DNA of 64,000 nucleotides from Marisa cornuarietis (GCA_004794655.1 SMMW01000056.1:3749001-3813000), one strand, 5' to 3'; shown: positions 1 to 12,207, counted from the stretch's first letter. Program-made: numbers and translations. Notes: generated by a model not told the origin, from the sequence alone.

Positions 1-1
1 G

Positions 2-131
<130 letters not shown>

Positions 132-274
132 TCTACTGGTACTACGTTCAGATACATTTCTTCTGGTGCTAAAGCTCACTCATTTCCATCAGGTAACAGT
201 TTCAGAACGATGAGATACGATAAGGCAAAATGTGAAACAACACCCGTGTACATCCAGTCGAGGGTCTGTATGCA

Positions 275-278
<4 letters not shown>

Positions 279-369
<91 letters not shown>
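279..369. repeat. (TG)n microsatellite
   Basis: About 45 TG copies. The histidine/threonine frame across it is an artefact. Confidence 0.97.
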
Positions 370-371
<2 letters not shown>

Positions 372-384
372 GTTGTATAGACAA

Positions 385-1784
385 GAGCGGGCAGGATATA
401 ATTCTAGTTTCTTAGTTAATACAAACTCTTTTATATGTTGCGTGTAAATGAATGTCGTGTTGTCTCACCATTCAGCTTCCTCACACCAATAAAAAACATT
501 TCATGACTTGTAATGAACCCTCCATGTTACTGTCGGCGCAGTAGACAGCCCTCTTACAAGGTGGACTCAAACACAACATTGAGATGTGACAGAAAGAACT
601 AGAACATTAAAAGTTGCGAGGGAAATTTCCCCGACATAGGGAATCTGTTCTAAAATCTTCGTCGACAAATGGTTTTCACTGAAAAAGCTACTAAAGTGAT
701 AAACAGTAGAGTATACTCAGTGCCTTTGGCTGTCTCATATAACCACCTGGAGTAATATATGTGTATATATATTCAATATTTATATAACACAAACACTCAT
801 ACATGATGTTTTATTTACCTGAAGGTGTACATTTTTCTGACTCATTTCTCATTTGTAGATACGAAAATTAATATTACAGCCTGCCATCTAATGTAACCTA
901 TCTATTAATTAAATTATAAACAAATGTACATTGAAGCTATTTACAATGAGTAGACAAGTATCTTCATACGGTGAAGAAACACAGTATAAACTTCCCTTGT
1001 TTTCGGAAGAGAACTGAGTGGTTTCCTCATTTTCTTTCTCGCCATCCCGTTCTGTTCATGTTTATTTCCTGCCTTCCATCATAAGTTAGTGTTCAACGAC
1101 TTCATGAACAACCCGCGTATTTATCTGGGATAGAAACATCTTTGTGATGTCTAATGTTATGGCAAACAAAAGAACTTTAAACTATGAAAAAAAATAATTT
1201 GAAAATATACTTTCGTGAAGAATTATTTTCTTCGGCAGCGTACAAAAATCCAAAGATATGATATCACCCCTGTCACCAACCAACATACTCGGTATCCGCT
1301 GCCACTGCCGTTACTATTCTGTATAAAGATTTTTTTAATTGTAAAAGTTTTTGCCAACAGTTCTTCCCTTTCTCTTGATATTTCCGACTGACACCTGGTG
1401 AACCTTATTCTTTTTTCATCTCCTGAGCCTCCTCTTGACTAGCGAGCACATCGTGGGACCTTCTCTGGGTCTCTCTCTGGTGCCCACCACCACGAGCCAG
1501 TTGCTCCCCACGAAAGGTATCAACATTCGAGGATCACTGGTGCTGCATGTTCCGGGTGAAGCTGTAACTATGTCCATTGTAGGTTGTTACCTATCCCGGA
1601 CGGGTGTTGGTCACCAGTGCTGTCATAAGTTGTTTGACCTGAGACCACAGAAAGAAGCAAAAAGTTGGGTTAGCATTTATAAACAAAAATGCCACTCACA
1701 CAGTCACACTGGACAGACTTTCAATGAACAGGACATGCCAAATGAACTGTATTATACCCCGTGTTAGTCACACACGTGTGAGCC
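385..1784. other. No gene seen
   Basis: AT-rich unique sequence without splice-consistent coding segments. A 110-codon frame at 1435-1767 has no recognisable domain and ends beside the telomere-like repeat; I do not support it as a gene. Confidence 0.5.
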
Positions 1785-1814
1785 TTAACCCTAACCCTAA
1801 CCCTAAACCTAAAC
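1785..1814. repeat. Interstitial telomere-like repeat (TTAGGG complement)
   Basis: TTAACCCTAACCCTAACCCT followed by AAACCTAAAC gives about three perfect and two degenerate copies of the animal telomere hexamer. It is far too short for a telomere and is probably a repair scar or insertion. Confidence 0.85.
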
Positions 1815-1956
1815 GGAGCAAATAAATAAACATACGACAGTGGGAAGGGAGGGTTGCTGCGTCCGGATTCAGACCCCAGAGTGTGTAAAAACAGTCTGAA
1901 TAACGATTGCATGGAAGCACGAGGCATTTCATTGAACAATGAGGTGGTTGCTACAA

Positions 1957-2088
<132 letters not shown>

Positions 2089-2280
2089 ATAGTGTATAAA
2101 CCCTTAAGATAACAATTGTTTTTGTGCTGATACCGGGAATACATCCTTTATCTTCCTGTGACTAGGACACGGAGTTCGAACTCTTCACACAGTGAGTCGC
2201 GAAAGTACAGAGTGTGACTAAGACTGGTGACTTTTTGTTTCGTTTCCTTTTTCGTTAACGTAATCCAGGAACGGATGGTA

Positions 2281-2500
2281 AGACGGAAGGAAAGACGAAT
2301 GGACTGATGGATAGAAAAGAAAGAAAGATGAAAGATGAAATGAAGGAAGGAAGAATGAAAGAGAAAAGTAGACAGAGAGACAGTGAAAGATGGAAGGGAA
2401 AGAAAGAAAAAAGGAAAGGAAGAAAGAAGATGGACGGGGTGAATGAAGGAACAACAAAGAAAAGAAAGAAAGATGAAGCGATGATAAAAGAGTTCAGAAG
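2281..2500. repeat. Purine-rich tract (GAAA/GGAA)
   Basis: Over 200 bp almost free of pyrimidines apart from scattered T in GATG. It is downstream of the gene A stop, so it would be a pyrimidine tract in the transcript. The long open frames on both strands come from low complexity. Confidence 0.85.
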
Positions 2501-2566
2501 GAAGTGGGTAGTGACTAACTTTACAAGGGAGAACACAATGGTCACTACGGTCTATAGGTAACATGG

Positions 2567-3066
2567 TCACACCTCATCAGCAGCACACGGAATCGGTTTG
2601 GTGATTGATGATGTCGGGCTTCCCTCTTGCACAGGTGTGTAGACCACCTGGCCGGTCCGCCAACAACATTTGTCGGGTCGATATACGACAGTGACGACTG
2701 CAGCCAATGTCACACCCACAACAACGACTGCACACACGATGGTGACGATGGCAATGGTCAGGCCTACGTCAGACTTGCTGGACGGGTCGTGTTTCCCTGT
2801 CGAAGAATTTCCATTGAGGGTGTCAGACATGTTAGATGGCAGCCTCGTAGTAGCATAGTCTGCAAGAGGTGAGAACATGACATGAGGACAACTATTGAGG
2901 TCCCAGGAAATAAGAAGGTGTGTGTTGCTACAATAATTGCAACGGAACAATTGATATGGGGGGAGTTGATAACGAAAATAAAGAAAGCAAAAAAAATCAA
3001 AAAAATCGGGTAAGCTATTGGATGTAGTATATTTCTACAAGTCAGTGGCGTGTGAACGTGCTCGGC

Positions 3067-3134
<68 letters not shown>

Positions 3135-3693
3135 GGGGGGAGGGCATTCTTGTTACCTTAGTCTCTTGGGGGCGGCAAGTAGAAGTACACAGACTCCCTC
3201 CGTGTTTTTACAGTCAACCGAGAGCTGACCCAAATGTTCATTTAGTGGTTCAGACCTCTAGACCCACCCACAACCTGTGTCAATACCCGTTACTCGGCTC
3301 CTGAACGTTTTTCTTAACCGGATACATTAAATAAATGGGTGACTGTACTTGTCAAATCCCTAATATGATTGTCACCCAAACATTCGCCAGACATCGTATC
3401 CGGGATATAAAGGCACTGGCGCTGGAAAACCTATCGACTGGAGTGGAGAGGCTCGTGCACATCAGCATTTAACTTTTATTTTAACCCTTATACACCCGAC
3501 ACTCGGGAGCAGGTTAGTGTTTGACAGACGGAAAGTGAACAGCACCAGACCTGGACATTGGCGGATGCAGTCATCCCTGGTTTTGGTGATGTAGAAGTTG
3601 TCACACAGCTCCGAGCAAGGGGCACAGCTGTGCACCACAGTGTCATAGTATTGGTCACTGGTGCACTTCGAGGCTAAGACGTAGTCTGCAGAG

Positions 3694-3740
<47 letters not shown>

Positions 3741-4996
3741 GCACATAAATATTGAAAATAATTACAAGCATGTGGTTGCTAAAACTATGACTGAAATCCA
3801 AGCATCCACTTTTACTTTTCGAACATACTGTTTACAGAAATCGTGATCCTAGCCTTATAAACGGGTGGTATGATACTGTCACAGCCCCCGTGATACTAGC
3901 CTTACAAACGAGTGGAATGTTACTGTCTTGATAAATGACCACCACTTCCTGACCAGGGCGTCCGCTAGTGCAGTGGTTGAAACATTCGTTTGTCACCTCT
4001 GCAGTGAGAGGCTTTGGGTTCAGATCTCTTGTTGGGTCACTGTCTTTATATGACACCTGATCGCAGGGCTGGCTATCGGAAATTTCTCTTCCTTCTCTCT
4101 TTCCTCCCTCTCCCCTCAACACCATAGTGGGAAATCGATTTATTCAACCAACCAACCAACCAACCAACCAACCAACCAACCAACCAACCAACCAACCAAC
4201 CAACCAACCAACCAACCAACCAACCAACCAACCAACCAACCAACCAACCAACCTCTTCCTAGTGAGCGTTGCTAACAGGCAATCAAACAAAATAGTTTGG
4301 CCAGACCTCCGGGGAATCCCTTTTCTCGAAAAGGCCAGCGACGCACATTTACTGTACTTACTGACTTGTCAAAGTGCAGATGAAGTGGGCGTAAACAGCG
4401 GGGTGAACATTTCCTGGGGAAGATTAAACTCAACATTTCGGACAGCCTGCTCAACAACTGGAAACTCAAAAGCCTCTCACTCTCTTGGCTTAGACTTTTC
4501 TTAAAATGTCTTTTCTGGAGAACTTCTAGATGTCGTGTTAGAGAACCAGCGATGTTCTCAAAAACAAGTTCAGCAAGGAACCGATCAACTCACTAAAAAG
4601 TCCGGCTAAAACTGAAAACTGGAGGACATTTTTGTTAGCTACGACACATCAAAGAGGACCATGAAACAGGTTTGAAAGTCCAAGATGAGGGGGTGGACTT
4701 GCCCCGTGGTGATGCTGAGATAAACATGTTGAGAGCTGAGAGGAAAACGATTGGTCATAATGCTTACCCCCGCACTGTGTTTCGCATTCTTGCTGTGTTC
4801 TCTTGATGTGGGCGAGTTCGCAGATTTCTCTACAGGGTTCACAGGACCCTGTGACGGAATCAAAGTACTCGGAGATGGCCTGGCACTTAGGGGTGAGCTG
4901 CAGGGAGGGTTGTGGGAAGCCACCTGCAGGCTGCACGGCCAGGAGTGTGCAGCTCAACAGGACCACAAACACGTGCTCCCTCATGTCGGCCTCCAT
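2567..4996 (-). CDS. TNF-receptor-like type I membrane protein with two BCMA/TACI-type cysteine modules (gene A)
   Basis: Three exons on the minus strand: 4996-4768, 3685-3551 and 2859-2567. They join in frame through phase-1 introns to give 218 residues. Residues 1-26 are a signal peptide. Cysteine module 1 has Cys38, 52, 55, 59, 71 and 75; module 2 has Cys84, 97, 100, 104, 116 and 120 (C-x12/13-C-x2-C-x3-C-x11-C-x3-C). Both carry an aromatic-Asp pair before the second Cys (YFD, YYD), as in the BCMA/TACI domain that binds BAFF/APRIL. A helix at about 153-181 spans the membrane. The tail is 37 residues, lacks a death domain and contains PVQE (197-200), which fits the minor TRAF2-binding consensus. 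The start at 4996 was chosen because it gives a clean signal peptide; an upstream in-frame Met at 5140 gives none. The exon 2 donor (GTCTGG) is weak. Family membership rests on cysteine spacing and the aromatic-Asp motif; the ligand is unknown. Confidence 0.72.
3043..3180 (+). mobile_element. Diverged relative of the 9.5-kb MITE, left end only
   Basis: The first 28 bases match the left end of the element at 9514 with four mismatches, including CTCGGCTTTG. A (TG)n(TTG)n microsatellite has expanded inside it, and part of the interior (CATTCTTG) follows. The right inverted repeat was not found. Confidence 0.5.
3068..3136. repeat. Compound (TG)n(TTG)n microsatellite
   Basis: About 18 TG copies followed by about 11 TTG copies, inside the diverged MITE and in intron 2 of gene A. 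Confidence 0.95.
3695..3737. repeat. (AC)n microsatellite at the 3' splice site of gene A exon 2
   Basis: About 21 AC copies. On the gene's strand this is a (TG)n run ending nine bases before the AG of the exon 2 acceptor, so it occupies the position of the polypyrimidine tract. Confidence 0.95.
3950..4252 (+). mobile_element. tRNA-derived SINE, family 2, with expanded AACC tail
   Basis: The head contains a tRNA-like A box (CGCTAGTGCAGTGGTTGAAA) and TTTGGGTTCAGATCTC, then TCGCAGGGCTGGCTATCGG, CATAGTGGGAAATCG and about 27 copies of AACC. The element at 11620 shares the head and the CATAGTGxGAAATC tail. It lies in intron 1 of gene A. Confidence 0.6.
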
Positions 4997-5130
4997 CGCT
5001 GTTTGATTAGCAAAATCTTCGTTTGTCCGCAGGTGTTGGCGGTGTCGCTCTGTCGCTAACAACCTTATGAATGACGTTGACTGCACCGGGTACCTGCCCT
5101 GATAAACGAGTGCGCGTGCGCAGATCCCAG

Positions 5131-5340
5131 CCAATCGCATTTACGTTGTTATCACGACAGGTAGATATTTCCCACGGCCGGGCGCACTTGCAGTATCGAG
5201 CGAGAGCGAGAGAGAGAGAGGCCAAAGGGGGATCTTCCTATATCTATGCCGTGTGTCACCCACACCCCCAGGATCAGCCAATGGCAGGCGTTCTTCCTGA
5301 TAGGGATTCCCCGCACTAGCTGCCAGAGTTTTCAGCCAAT
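5131..5340 (-). promoter_or_regulatory. CCAAT-box cluster upstream of gene A
   Basis: Three CCAAT motifs (5131-5135, 5278-5282, 5336-5340), two of them inside a shared AGCCAATCGCA sequence, lie 135-345 bp before the gene A start codon. The region is GC-richer than its surroundings. No clear TATA box is correctly placed. Promoter activity is inferred. Confidence 0.45.
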
Positions 5341-5767
5341 CGCAGAACTGTTTGCTCGCAGTCTCTTGTCTTTTAACTCTCTCTCTCTCTATATATATAT
5401 ATATATTATAAAACATTATAAATTTTTGCACTTAACAACCTTTAGGAGGTATCTTTCTCTTTCTCTCTCACTCTCATACACACACAGTAAAACCAATTAA
5501 ACCAAGCCTCGCCCCGAGGAAGAGTTCCTGGTTCTACACAATAGAAACTCTTATTGTTTTTTTTTTCTCTCTCTCTCAATCTATTATGGTTAGACTCGCC
5601 ATCTTCCTCATAATATCGACTGTTTTTGCTGACATGTTAGCCAATATGTTAGCCTCTGCGACTGTGCTCCCTACAGGTTTCGTTGTAAAAGCTCCTACAT
5701 AATAAAATGTTGATATCCCGAAATTTAATTGCATAGATACAAACTAACAAAGTATTCTCCCCAAAGC

Positions 5768-7022
5768 ATTATAACAATTTACACGATAGAAACATTATAA
5801 TATATTATAACAATTTACAGGATAGACACATTATAATATATTATAACAATTTACACCATAGACACATTATAATATATTATAACAATTTACACCATAGACA
5901 CATTATAATATATTATAACAATTTACAGGATAGACACATTATAATATATTATAACAATTTACACCATAGACACATTATAATATATTATAACAATTTACAC
6001 CATAGACACATTATAATATATTATAACAATTTACAGGATAGACACATTATAATATATTATAACAATTTACACCATAGACACATTATAATATATTATAACA
6101 ATTTACAGGATAGACACATTACAATATATTATAACAATTTACACCATAGACACATTATAATATATTATAACAATTTACATGATAGACACATTATAATATA
6201 TTATAACAATTTACACCATAGACACATTATAATATATTATAACAATTTACAGGATAGACACATTATAATATATTATAACAATTTACACCATAGACACATT
6301 ATAATATATTTTAACAATTTACACCATAGACACATTATAATATATTATAACAATTTACAGGATAGACACATTATAATATATTATAACAATTTACACCATA
6401 GACACATTATAATATATTATAAGAATTTACACCATAGACACATTATAATATATTATAAGAATTTACACCATAGACACATTATAATATATTATAACAATTT
6501 ACACCATAGACACATTATAATATATTATAACAATTTACACCATAGACACATTATAATATATTATAACAATTTACACCATAGACACATTATAATATATTAT
6601 AACAATTTACACCATAGACACATTATAATATATTATAAGAATTTACACCATAGACACATTATAATATATTATAAGAATTTACACCATAGACACATTATAA
6701 TATATTATAACAATTTACACCATAGACACATTATAATATATTATAACAATTTACACCATAGACACATTATAATATATTATAACAATTTACACCATAGACA
6801 CATTACAATATATTATAACAATTTACACCATAGACACATTATAATATATTATAACAATTTACAGGATAGACACATTATAATATATTATAACAATTTACAC
6901 CATAGACACATTATAATATATTATAAGAATTTACACCATAGACACATTATAATATATTATAACAATTTACACCATAGACACATTATAATATATTATAACA
7001 ATTTACACGATAGACACATTAG
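5768..7022. repeat. AT-rich tandem satellite, 36-bp unit, about 35 copies
   Basis: The unit is roughly ACACCATAGACACATT then ATAATATATTATAACAATTT. Each unit contains the 16-bp perfect palindrome TTATAATATATTATAA. Variants alternate between CACCATAG, CAGGATAG and CACGATAG, with occasional AAGAATTT. There are no indels, so homogenisation is recent. It starts about 770 bp upstream of the gene A start. Confidence 0.95.
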
Positions 7023-7029
7023 AATGGCA

Positions 7030-7984
7030 GGGACATGTTGTCTGCAGAGTTGTGAGTCCACCTGACAGTGACACTGATGTGACACCCCAGACACCGTGAC
7101 TGTGTTGGACAATGGAAAAAATACTTGTTTTTCAGGAAGTCGTTTTTCTTTTACGTGTCTACTAATACAGAAAGTGCCAGCAAAAGGCTAAAATGGTGGT
7201 AGTGGGGGGGGGGAGGAATGTGATGTGATGATTTTCGTGGTAGTAGTAGTGGTGTGAATGTTGTGCGGAAGTCCCAGGTGGCAGCAGTGTTCCCGGCGAT
7301 GAAATTCATGATGGTAAAATCGATAATAGTTGTGTGAACAAACGGCCAAAGCGATAAACTAAAATTCTTCCTGTATTAACATGAACAGGGAATATTTGTC
7401 TTTTAGTTTCGTTTTAAATGAGCAATAACTTTTTTTTTTCTTTTTTTTTTGCAGAGCAGGACATCACAGCCGTTTTCATTTGTTCTTTCTCTGGTCACAT
7501 AGGCTCCTACTGTATATCCTGGTGTGAAGGAACAACCGCTTTGGCAAAACATTCGCTTTTCTCTTACCGTAAACACCGCCGACGCACGCAACAGGCTCAC
7601 GAGCCGCACAAGGTGTCGAGGGTAGTTACCGTCTATGGAGCACGTGACCTCAAACGTTTCTCAGGCTGACGTCACATCTGCGACCTCGCCCCTGACCTTT
7701 GTAGCTGGGCTTTCACCAGGCAGTCGTAGTGTGTGAGACAGGAATAACGTTGAGACAATAATATATTAAAATTATTCCGTAGTAATGTTACACATCATCA
7801 CATAGTAATAATAATGGTGCTTGCCACAGGAGTTATGTCTTGTGTTGTCTTGTTACATATTCTGTTGCATTTTTATTTTAACTGTTATTTGTTGTAATAT
7901 AATTATGACAGATAATTTTTTTTAATTATGAGGATATTTGTGAGACTATCATTTACTTTCCTTCTCTTCTTCTTATTCCTCGAA
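7030..7984. other. No supported gene; one splice-like feature
   Basis: Mostly unique sequence. A long T-tract ending GCAG (7431-7454) looks like a plus-strand splice acceptor, followed by about 70 open codons. The opposite strand has a short cysteine-bearing frame (about 7451-7560). Neither could be joined to other exons. Confidence 0.3.
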
Positions 7985-8250
7985 TGGGGAGGCGGACAGC
8001 CGAGTAGCTAGAGAATAGGCATCCCGCGTCCGAACCTAGAGGCCAGGTGGTTCGATACCCGTGTCACGCAGCAAACTTCTCCCACTTCACCCAGTTGCCG
8101 GAAATTGGACATGAGTCTATAAAGGGTTAAGGAATATCAGGCAGCGAGGGAGAAGAGATGGGCACCGCCCTCGCATAAAGCTGGCCCCGAGAAAAGTGTG
8201 GTCTCTAACACCTCACTCCCCAAAGACCTTAAAAAGGGTCAGTGGACTGC
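7985..8250 (+). mobile_element. tRNA-derived SINE, family 1
   Basis: A tRNA-like head with A-box-like AGCCGAGTAGCTAGAG and B-box-like GTGGTTCGATACC leads into a body shared with copies near 16.1, 36.9 and 43.2 kb (GGCAGCGAGGGAGA, AAGCTGGCCCCGAGAAAAGTG, CTCTAACACCTCACTCCCC). Confidence 0.75.
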
Positions 8251-8254
8251 TGTA

Positions 8255-9508
8255 GCCTCTGTACTTACATCATGTCATGGTCTGTCCATAACCTAGGTAC
8301 ATTTTCTGTCGGTATGTTTATGATTATTGTATTGAATTGTTTGTTTTGTCAAGCGTACTGAACCGGCTACTTTAGTGGGGAAGTGGGTTATACAAATACA
8401 CTTTAGCTAAAGTAGATGTTTTACTAGTTTTACAAACCTTGATGTTTTACTAGTCCGCTTTCTTGTCAACGACTAATTCTCACTCCTCCATTTTGTTTCA
8501 GTTTGGTCCTTGCCAAATGTTTCTTCACCAAAGGAATAAATTTGAACAAGGTCAATCCGAGTTTCGCCAATAGACACGTGACTATTCAGTCAACGACTTC
8601 CTCTAAGAAATCCCTTTCTACAGTCAGATAGCTCTGTACAAATCCGACAAGAAACAAATGTCAGCCTCTTAGCTCTACTCCGCCCCCCCCATCTCACTCA
8701 GTGGTCAGCCCCCCCTCCTCCCCCGCTTGCGCACTTTGTCGCGGCTAGCCCCAAAACAGGAAGTTTCGCGAGGAACTGATAGTAGAGGTTTGTTGTTGGC
8801 GATGCATGTCTTGTGCAATGAGGAATGCACTCTCTGCCACAGCTCGGGATGTCACCGCTGCGAGGGTCAAAGAACCCAAATTCCCCTCTGAGAAAAAAAG
8901 GAGGGAAGGCCGGCGATATAGGGAGAAGAGGACTTGTACCTACCCGCGATCACAGATGCACCTCCATCTACCTGTCCGTGCGTCTGCCTCTCTCGATTTA
9001 CGCTGGAGCATATCATTTAAACAAAAATAAAATATATTGAAAGTAGCCTCAAAATGTAAGTAGAATTTCATCTGTAGGTCGCAAGAAAATTGTCAACAAT
9101 CATAACCACAACAACAACAACGACAACAAGCATGGGAGAGCGTTTGACCTTTCTGTTGCGTCAGAAGAGCACGTGGTGGTCCTGTGACTGGCGGGTGCGG
9201 ATGCCGACACTCTGAGGCCGGCTTAGGATCTTATTATAGAAAGGTTATGACCCAGTTATTCACAGAGCGGGGTTCCCCGTTTCTCAAGTCCAGTTCAAAC
9301 CTGTTTTGACTATGAAATAACAGGAAGAACTACCGCGGCGCGTGTCTGACTGTTTATCATGGACGACCAATCCGATGCCAGGATTGAGGGACAGCCATCT
9401 GGTAGCCTGGGATTCTTTGGCAACAGTGGCGGAACAGCGAGGTCAGGCTTGGTCAAGGTCACTTTCTGTACACTGCTGACGTCACGCCAAGTGCCGGCCA
9501 CGAGACAC
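8255..9508. other. No gene seen
   Basis: Includes a C-rich stretch at 8680-8760 and short frames at 8806-9040 without recognisable content. Confidence 0.45.
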
Positions 9509-9513
9509 AATAC

Positions 9514-9649
9514 CAGTGGCGTAGGAAGATGCTCGGCTTTGGGGGGGGGGGGCAAGCTCCATGCTGACAATGAATAACGTTCACATTCTTGCCTTCTCAA
9601 CATCTCAGCAGCCGCCCCCCTTGCCCCCACCCTGGTTCCTACGCCACTG
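9514..9649. mobile_element. Short inverted-repeat element (MITE) with target-site duplication
   Basis: The ends are perfect 14-bp inverted repeats (CAGTGGCGTAGGAA at 9514 and its complement ending at 9649), flanked on both sides by AATAC (9509-9513 and 9650-9654). The interior is non-coding with a G-run on the left and a C-run on the right. At 136 bp it is a non-autonomous DNA transposon; the superfamily cannot be assigned from this copy alone. Confidence 0.8.
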
Positions 9650-9654
9650 AATAC

Positions 9655-10440
9655 ACTCACTCATTTTACGACAGCTTTGAAAACTGACAAAGTTACTGCA
9701 AGAAAACTGTACACTTTATTTGCTTCTTTCCTTCTATTCTTTCTTATCAACCTGGTTATCGTGCTATCATTCATTCTTTCTTCTTTCCTCCTTTTTTGTT
9801 ATTTTGTCTTATTTTTGTTTTTTTTTTCTCCTTCTCTCTCTCTTTCTTAGTTTGTTATTTCTTGCTTGTTTTCTTCCAAGAGGATTTTATCAAATGCCGT
9901 ATGAGATTAATGTAAAGGAAGCAAACGACATCAGATGCTGCGGAAGTCTTTCGGATGATCAGCAGACACAAGATCCCGTCACACATTTTCATGCATGCAT
10001 GCACTTCTGCACCACGTGTTAACCACGTCCAATCAACCGGTCACACGTACGTTCCCGCCGCACACAGGGTCAGTCACTATGACCCCAAGCTCGACCCCCT
10101 GTCACGTGCTGTTCCCTCGCTTTGTAGGCGCACCAAGCTCCGACGACCTGTACAGACAGCGAAACAACAGACGATGCAAACATACTGCCCATCCCTTTTT
10201 ATATTTGGTTACATAATAACTTTATATTATATAAACTAACACACATGAGACTGATCGACTGGCAAAATATGTGTTAAAATCTCGAGAAACAAAAACAGAA
10301 ATAGTTTCCTCGAATAACAATGTCTACTTTACAAAGACTCGTCTCGTACATCCGAGCGAAAGAAACTAAAAACGCGAAAATAACTGTTAATACCATAACG
10401 AGAAACAAAATCTGTTTTATATTCAGCGATATGTGTACTG
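9655..10440. other. No gene seen; CT-rich tract at 9720-9880
   Basis: The Phe/Leu/Ser-rich frame across the CT-rich tract is a low-complexity artefact. Confidence 0.5.
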
Positions 10441-10460
10441 TGTTTCGCTTGGTGTGTGTG

Positions 10461-10707
10461 TGAGAGAGAGACTGAGAGAGAGAGAGACCGAGACCGACAG
10501 AGAGACCGACAGAGAGAGAGACCGAGAGAGAGAGAGAGACGGACAGAGAGACCGACCGAGAGAGAGAGACCGAGAGAGAGAGAGAGAGAGAGAGAGACGG
10601 ACAGAGAGACCGACCGACAGAGAGACCGACAGAGAGAGAGACCGAGAGAGAGAGAGACGGACAGAGAGACCGACAGAGAGAGAGAGAGACCGACAGAGGG
10701 AGAGAGA
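10461..10707. repeat. Compound (GA)n / GACC-GACAG repeat
   Basis: A run of GAGAGA interspersed with GACCGACAG and GACGGACAG modules. Open frames in every register (Arg/Glu-rich or Ser/Leu-rich) are artefacts. Confidence 0.95.
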
Positions 10708-11619
10708 ATGCGGGTAGAGGTGCGGGTTGGAATGTATCGGTATGCAAAATTTATGATGTCTGCAGGGAAATGATAGGATGCTGTGTGTTGCGTGGGTAGG
10801 TAGGCGGGTGCAAGTGTATCTGTGTCTTCGTTTCCTTCCTGCCCCTGACCGTGACCTGCTAGAAGCCGCGTGCTATGACGCGCTGTGACGCAATCGAGGT
10901 CACACATCGACACAGGCTTCCTTCCCTTCACGTGAGAGTCCCTGGTACAGGCAGCAATTTAGTCTTCTTTTTCTACAGCATTTACTTTTCAGAGCTACTC
11001 GTCCATTCCAAGCTTAATGTCTTTGATCCTGTCTACTACAGCCACACCACAGGCCTACACCACAGACCTACACCACTGACAGAAAGCAGTCGATGTGGTT
11101 ACAACTGGTTTTTTTCCAGGTTTTTTTTAATTGTTGCAGCTTTTTTTTTTTTAAAGGAATGAATCTGCTTGTCGTTGTTGTTGTGGTGGTTCTGAGGGGG
11201 AAAAATACTTTTACCTAAAGGTGATTTTTGATTTTGCACTGTAGGGGGATGGGGAACTCGGAAATATGGGGGACAGGATTTGTTTTGCCCAATGTGATGG
11301 AGTAACAACTGAAAGTCGGCAGCGGATGTGTGGGTGTTTGGCCAAGTGGCCGACTTGCACAACAAGCAAACAAATAAGAGGCCACAGCTTGGCAGCCTTC
11401 CAGGACACCAAGAGCACGGAACAACGACTGGAAGAGGGCAGTATCAACAGTAATCAACATCTGCTGACTCACACAGCAGCGACTCTCCACGTCCACACAT
11501 ACACCTACCTACTTAACCCCGTCCATCCCACTCCCCTAGATTCCCCCTTCCCCAACCCACAGTCCAAAATCACCTGTAGGTGGAAACACTATATCCTTCC
11601 AAACACAACAGCCACGGGA
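10708..11619. other. No gene seen
   Basis: Unique sequence with short overlapping frames on both strands and no recognisable domain or splice-consistent exon. Confidence 0.45.
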
Positions 11620-11850
11620 AACAGTGGGTCGCTCAGTAGCTCGTCATCACTGCAATGAGAGGCCCTCGGTTCAGATCTTCGATCTCTCGACACGCTCTTT
11701 ATTTGTGTCACCCGTTCGCAGGGGTTGCCGTAGGCCGGCGTAGGGGGTTTTCTCTGGATACTCCGGCTTCCTGCCTCCTACTTCTCACCCATAGTGCGAA
11801 ATCACTTCAAGGTAGAAGCACTTTTCTACTATAACCAACAACACCGGGAA
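11620..11850 (+). mobile_element. tRNA-derived SINE, family 2
   Basis: Shares GAGAGGC, GGTTCAGATCT and CATAGTGCGAAATC with the copy at 3950. It has a conserved-looking core (GGTTTTCTCTGGATACTCCGG) seen in several animal SINE superfamilies, and ends in an AACC-like motif. Confidence 0.55.
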
Positions 11851-12207
11851 AAATTGTGAGAGTGAGGGGGGGGGGAGTGTGTGTGTATTTTAAGGGGGAG
11901 GGGGGTTTTGAAAAAGGTCGTACTGTGAGGCGCATATCCACCAGACAGAATGGAAGGATGAGAAAGAAAAAAATAAAAACTTGCCCACCCTCCTTGTTCC
12001 CCGCTATCTTCCCTTATAATAAACCTCCCCCACCCAGTCCTTTTGGAAAGTTGTGAAGTATTCAAACTACTGTTACCACATGAATGTGTGAATGGTCGTT
12101 GTTCGATTTTTATGTTTATGAGCTCAATTGAAAATAGAGTTACCTGCCCTTGTCGCATCATGTGCTTGATGGGGCAGCTCTACAAATTATATGTATTTTC
12201 ACTGTGA

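Noticed and set aside
1435..1767. 110-codon plus-strand frame
   Set aside because: No domain or signal, unremarkable composition and no neighbouring exons.
5768..7022. Possible CRISPR array
   Set aside because: The repeats are contiguous with no unique spacers, and the genome is animal; it is a satellite. The same applies to the 44-, 33- and 24-bp arrays.
10329..10931. Ser/Leu-rich and Arg/Glu-rich frames of up to 200 codons
   Set aside because: Translation of a GA/GACC repeat in different registers.
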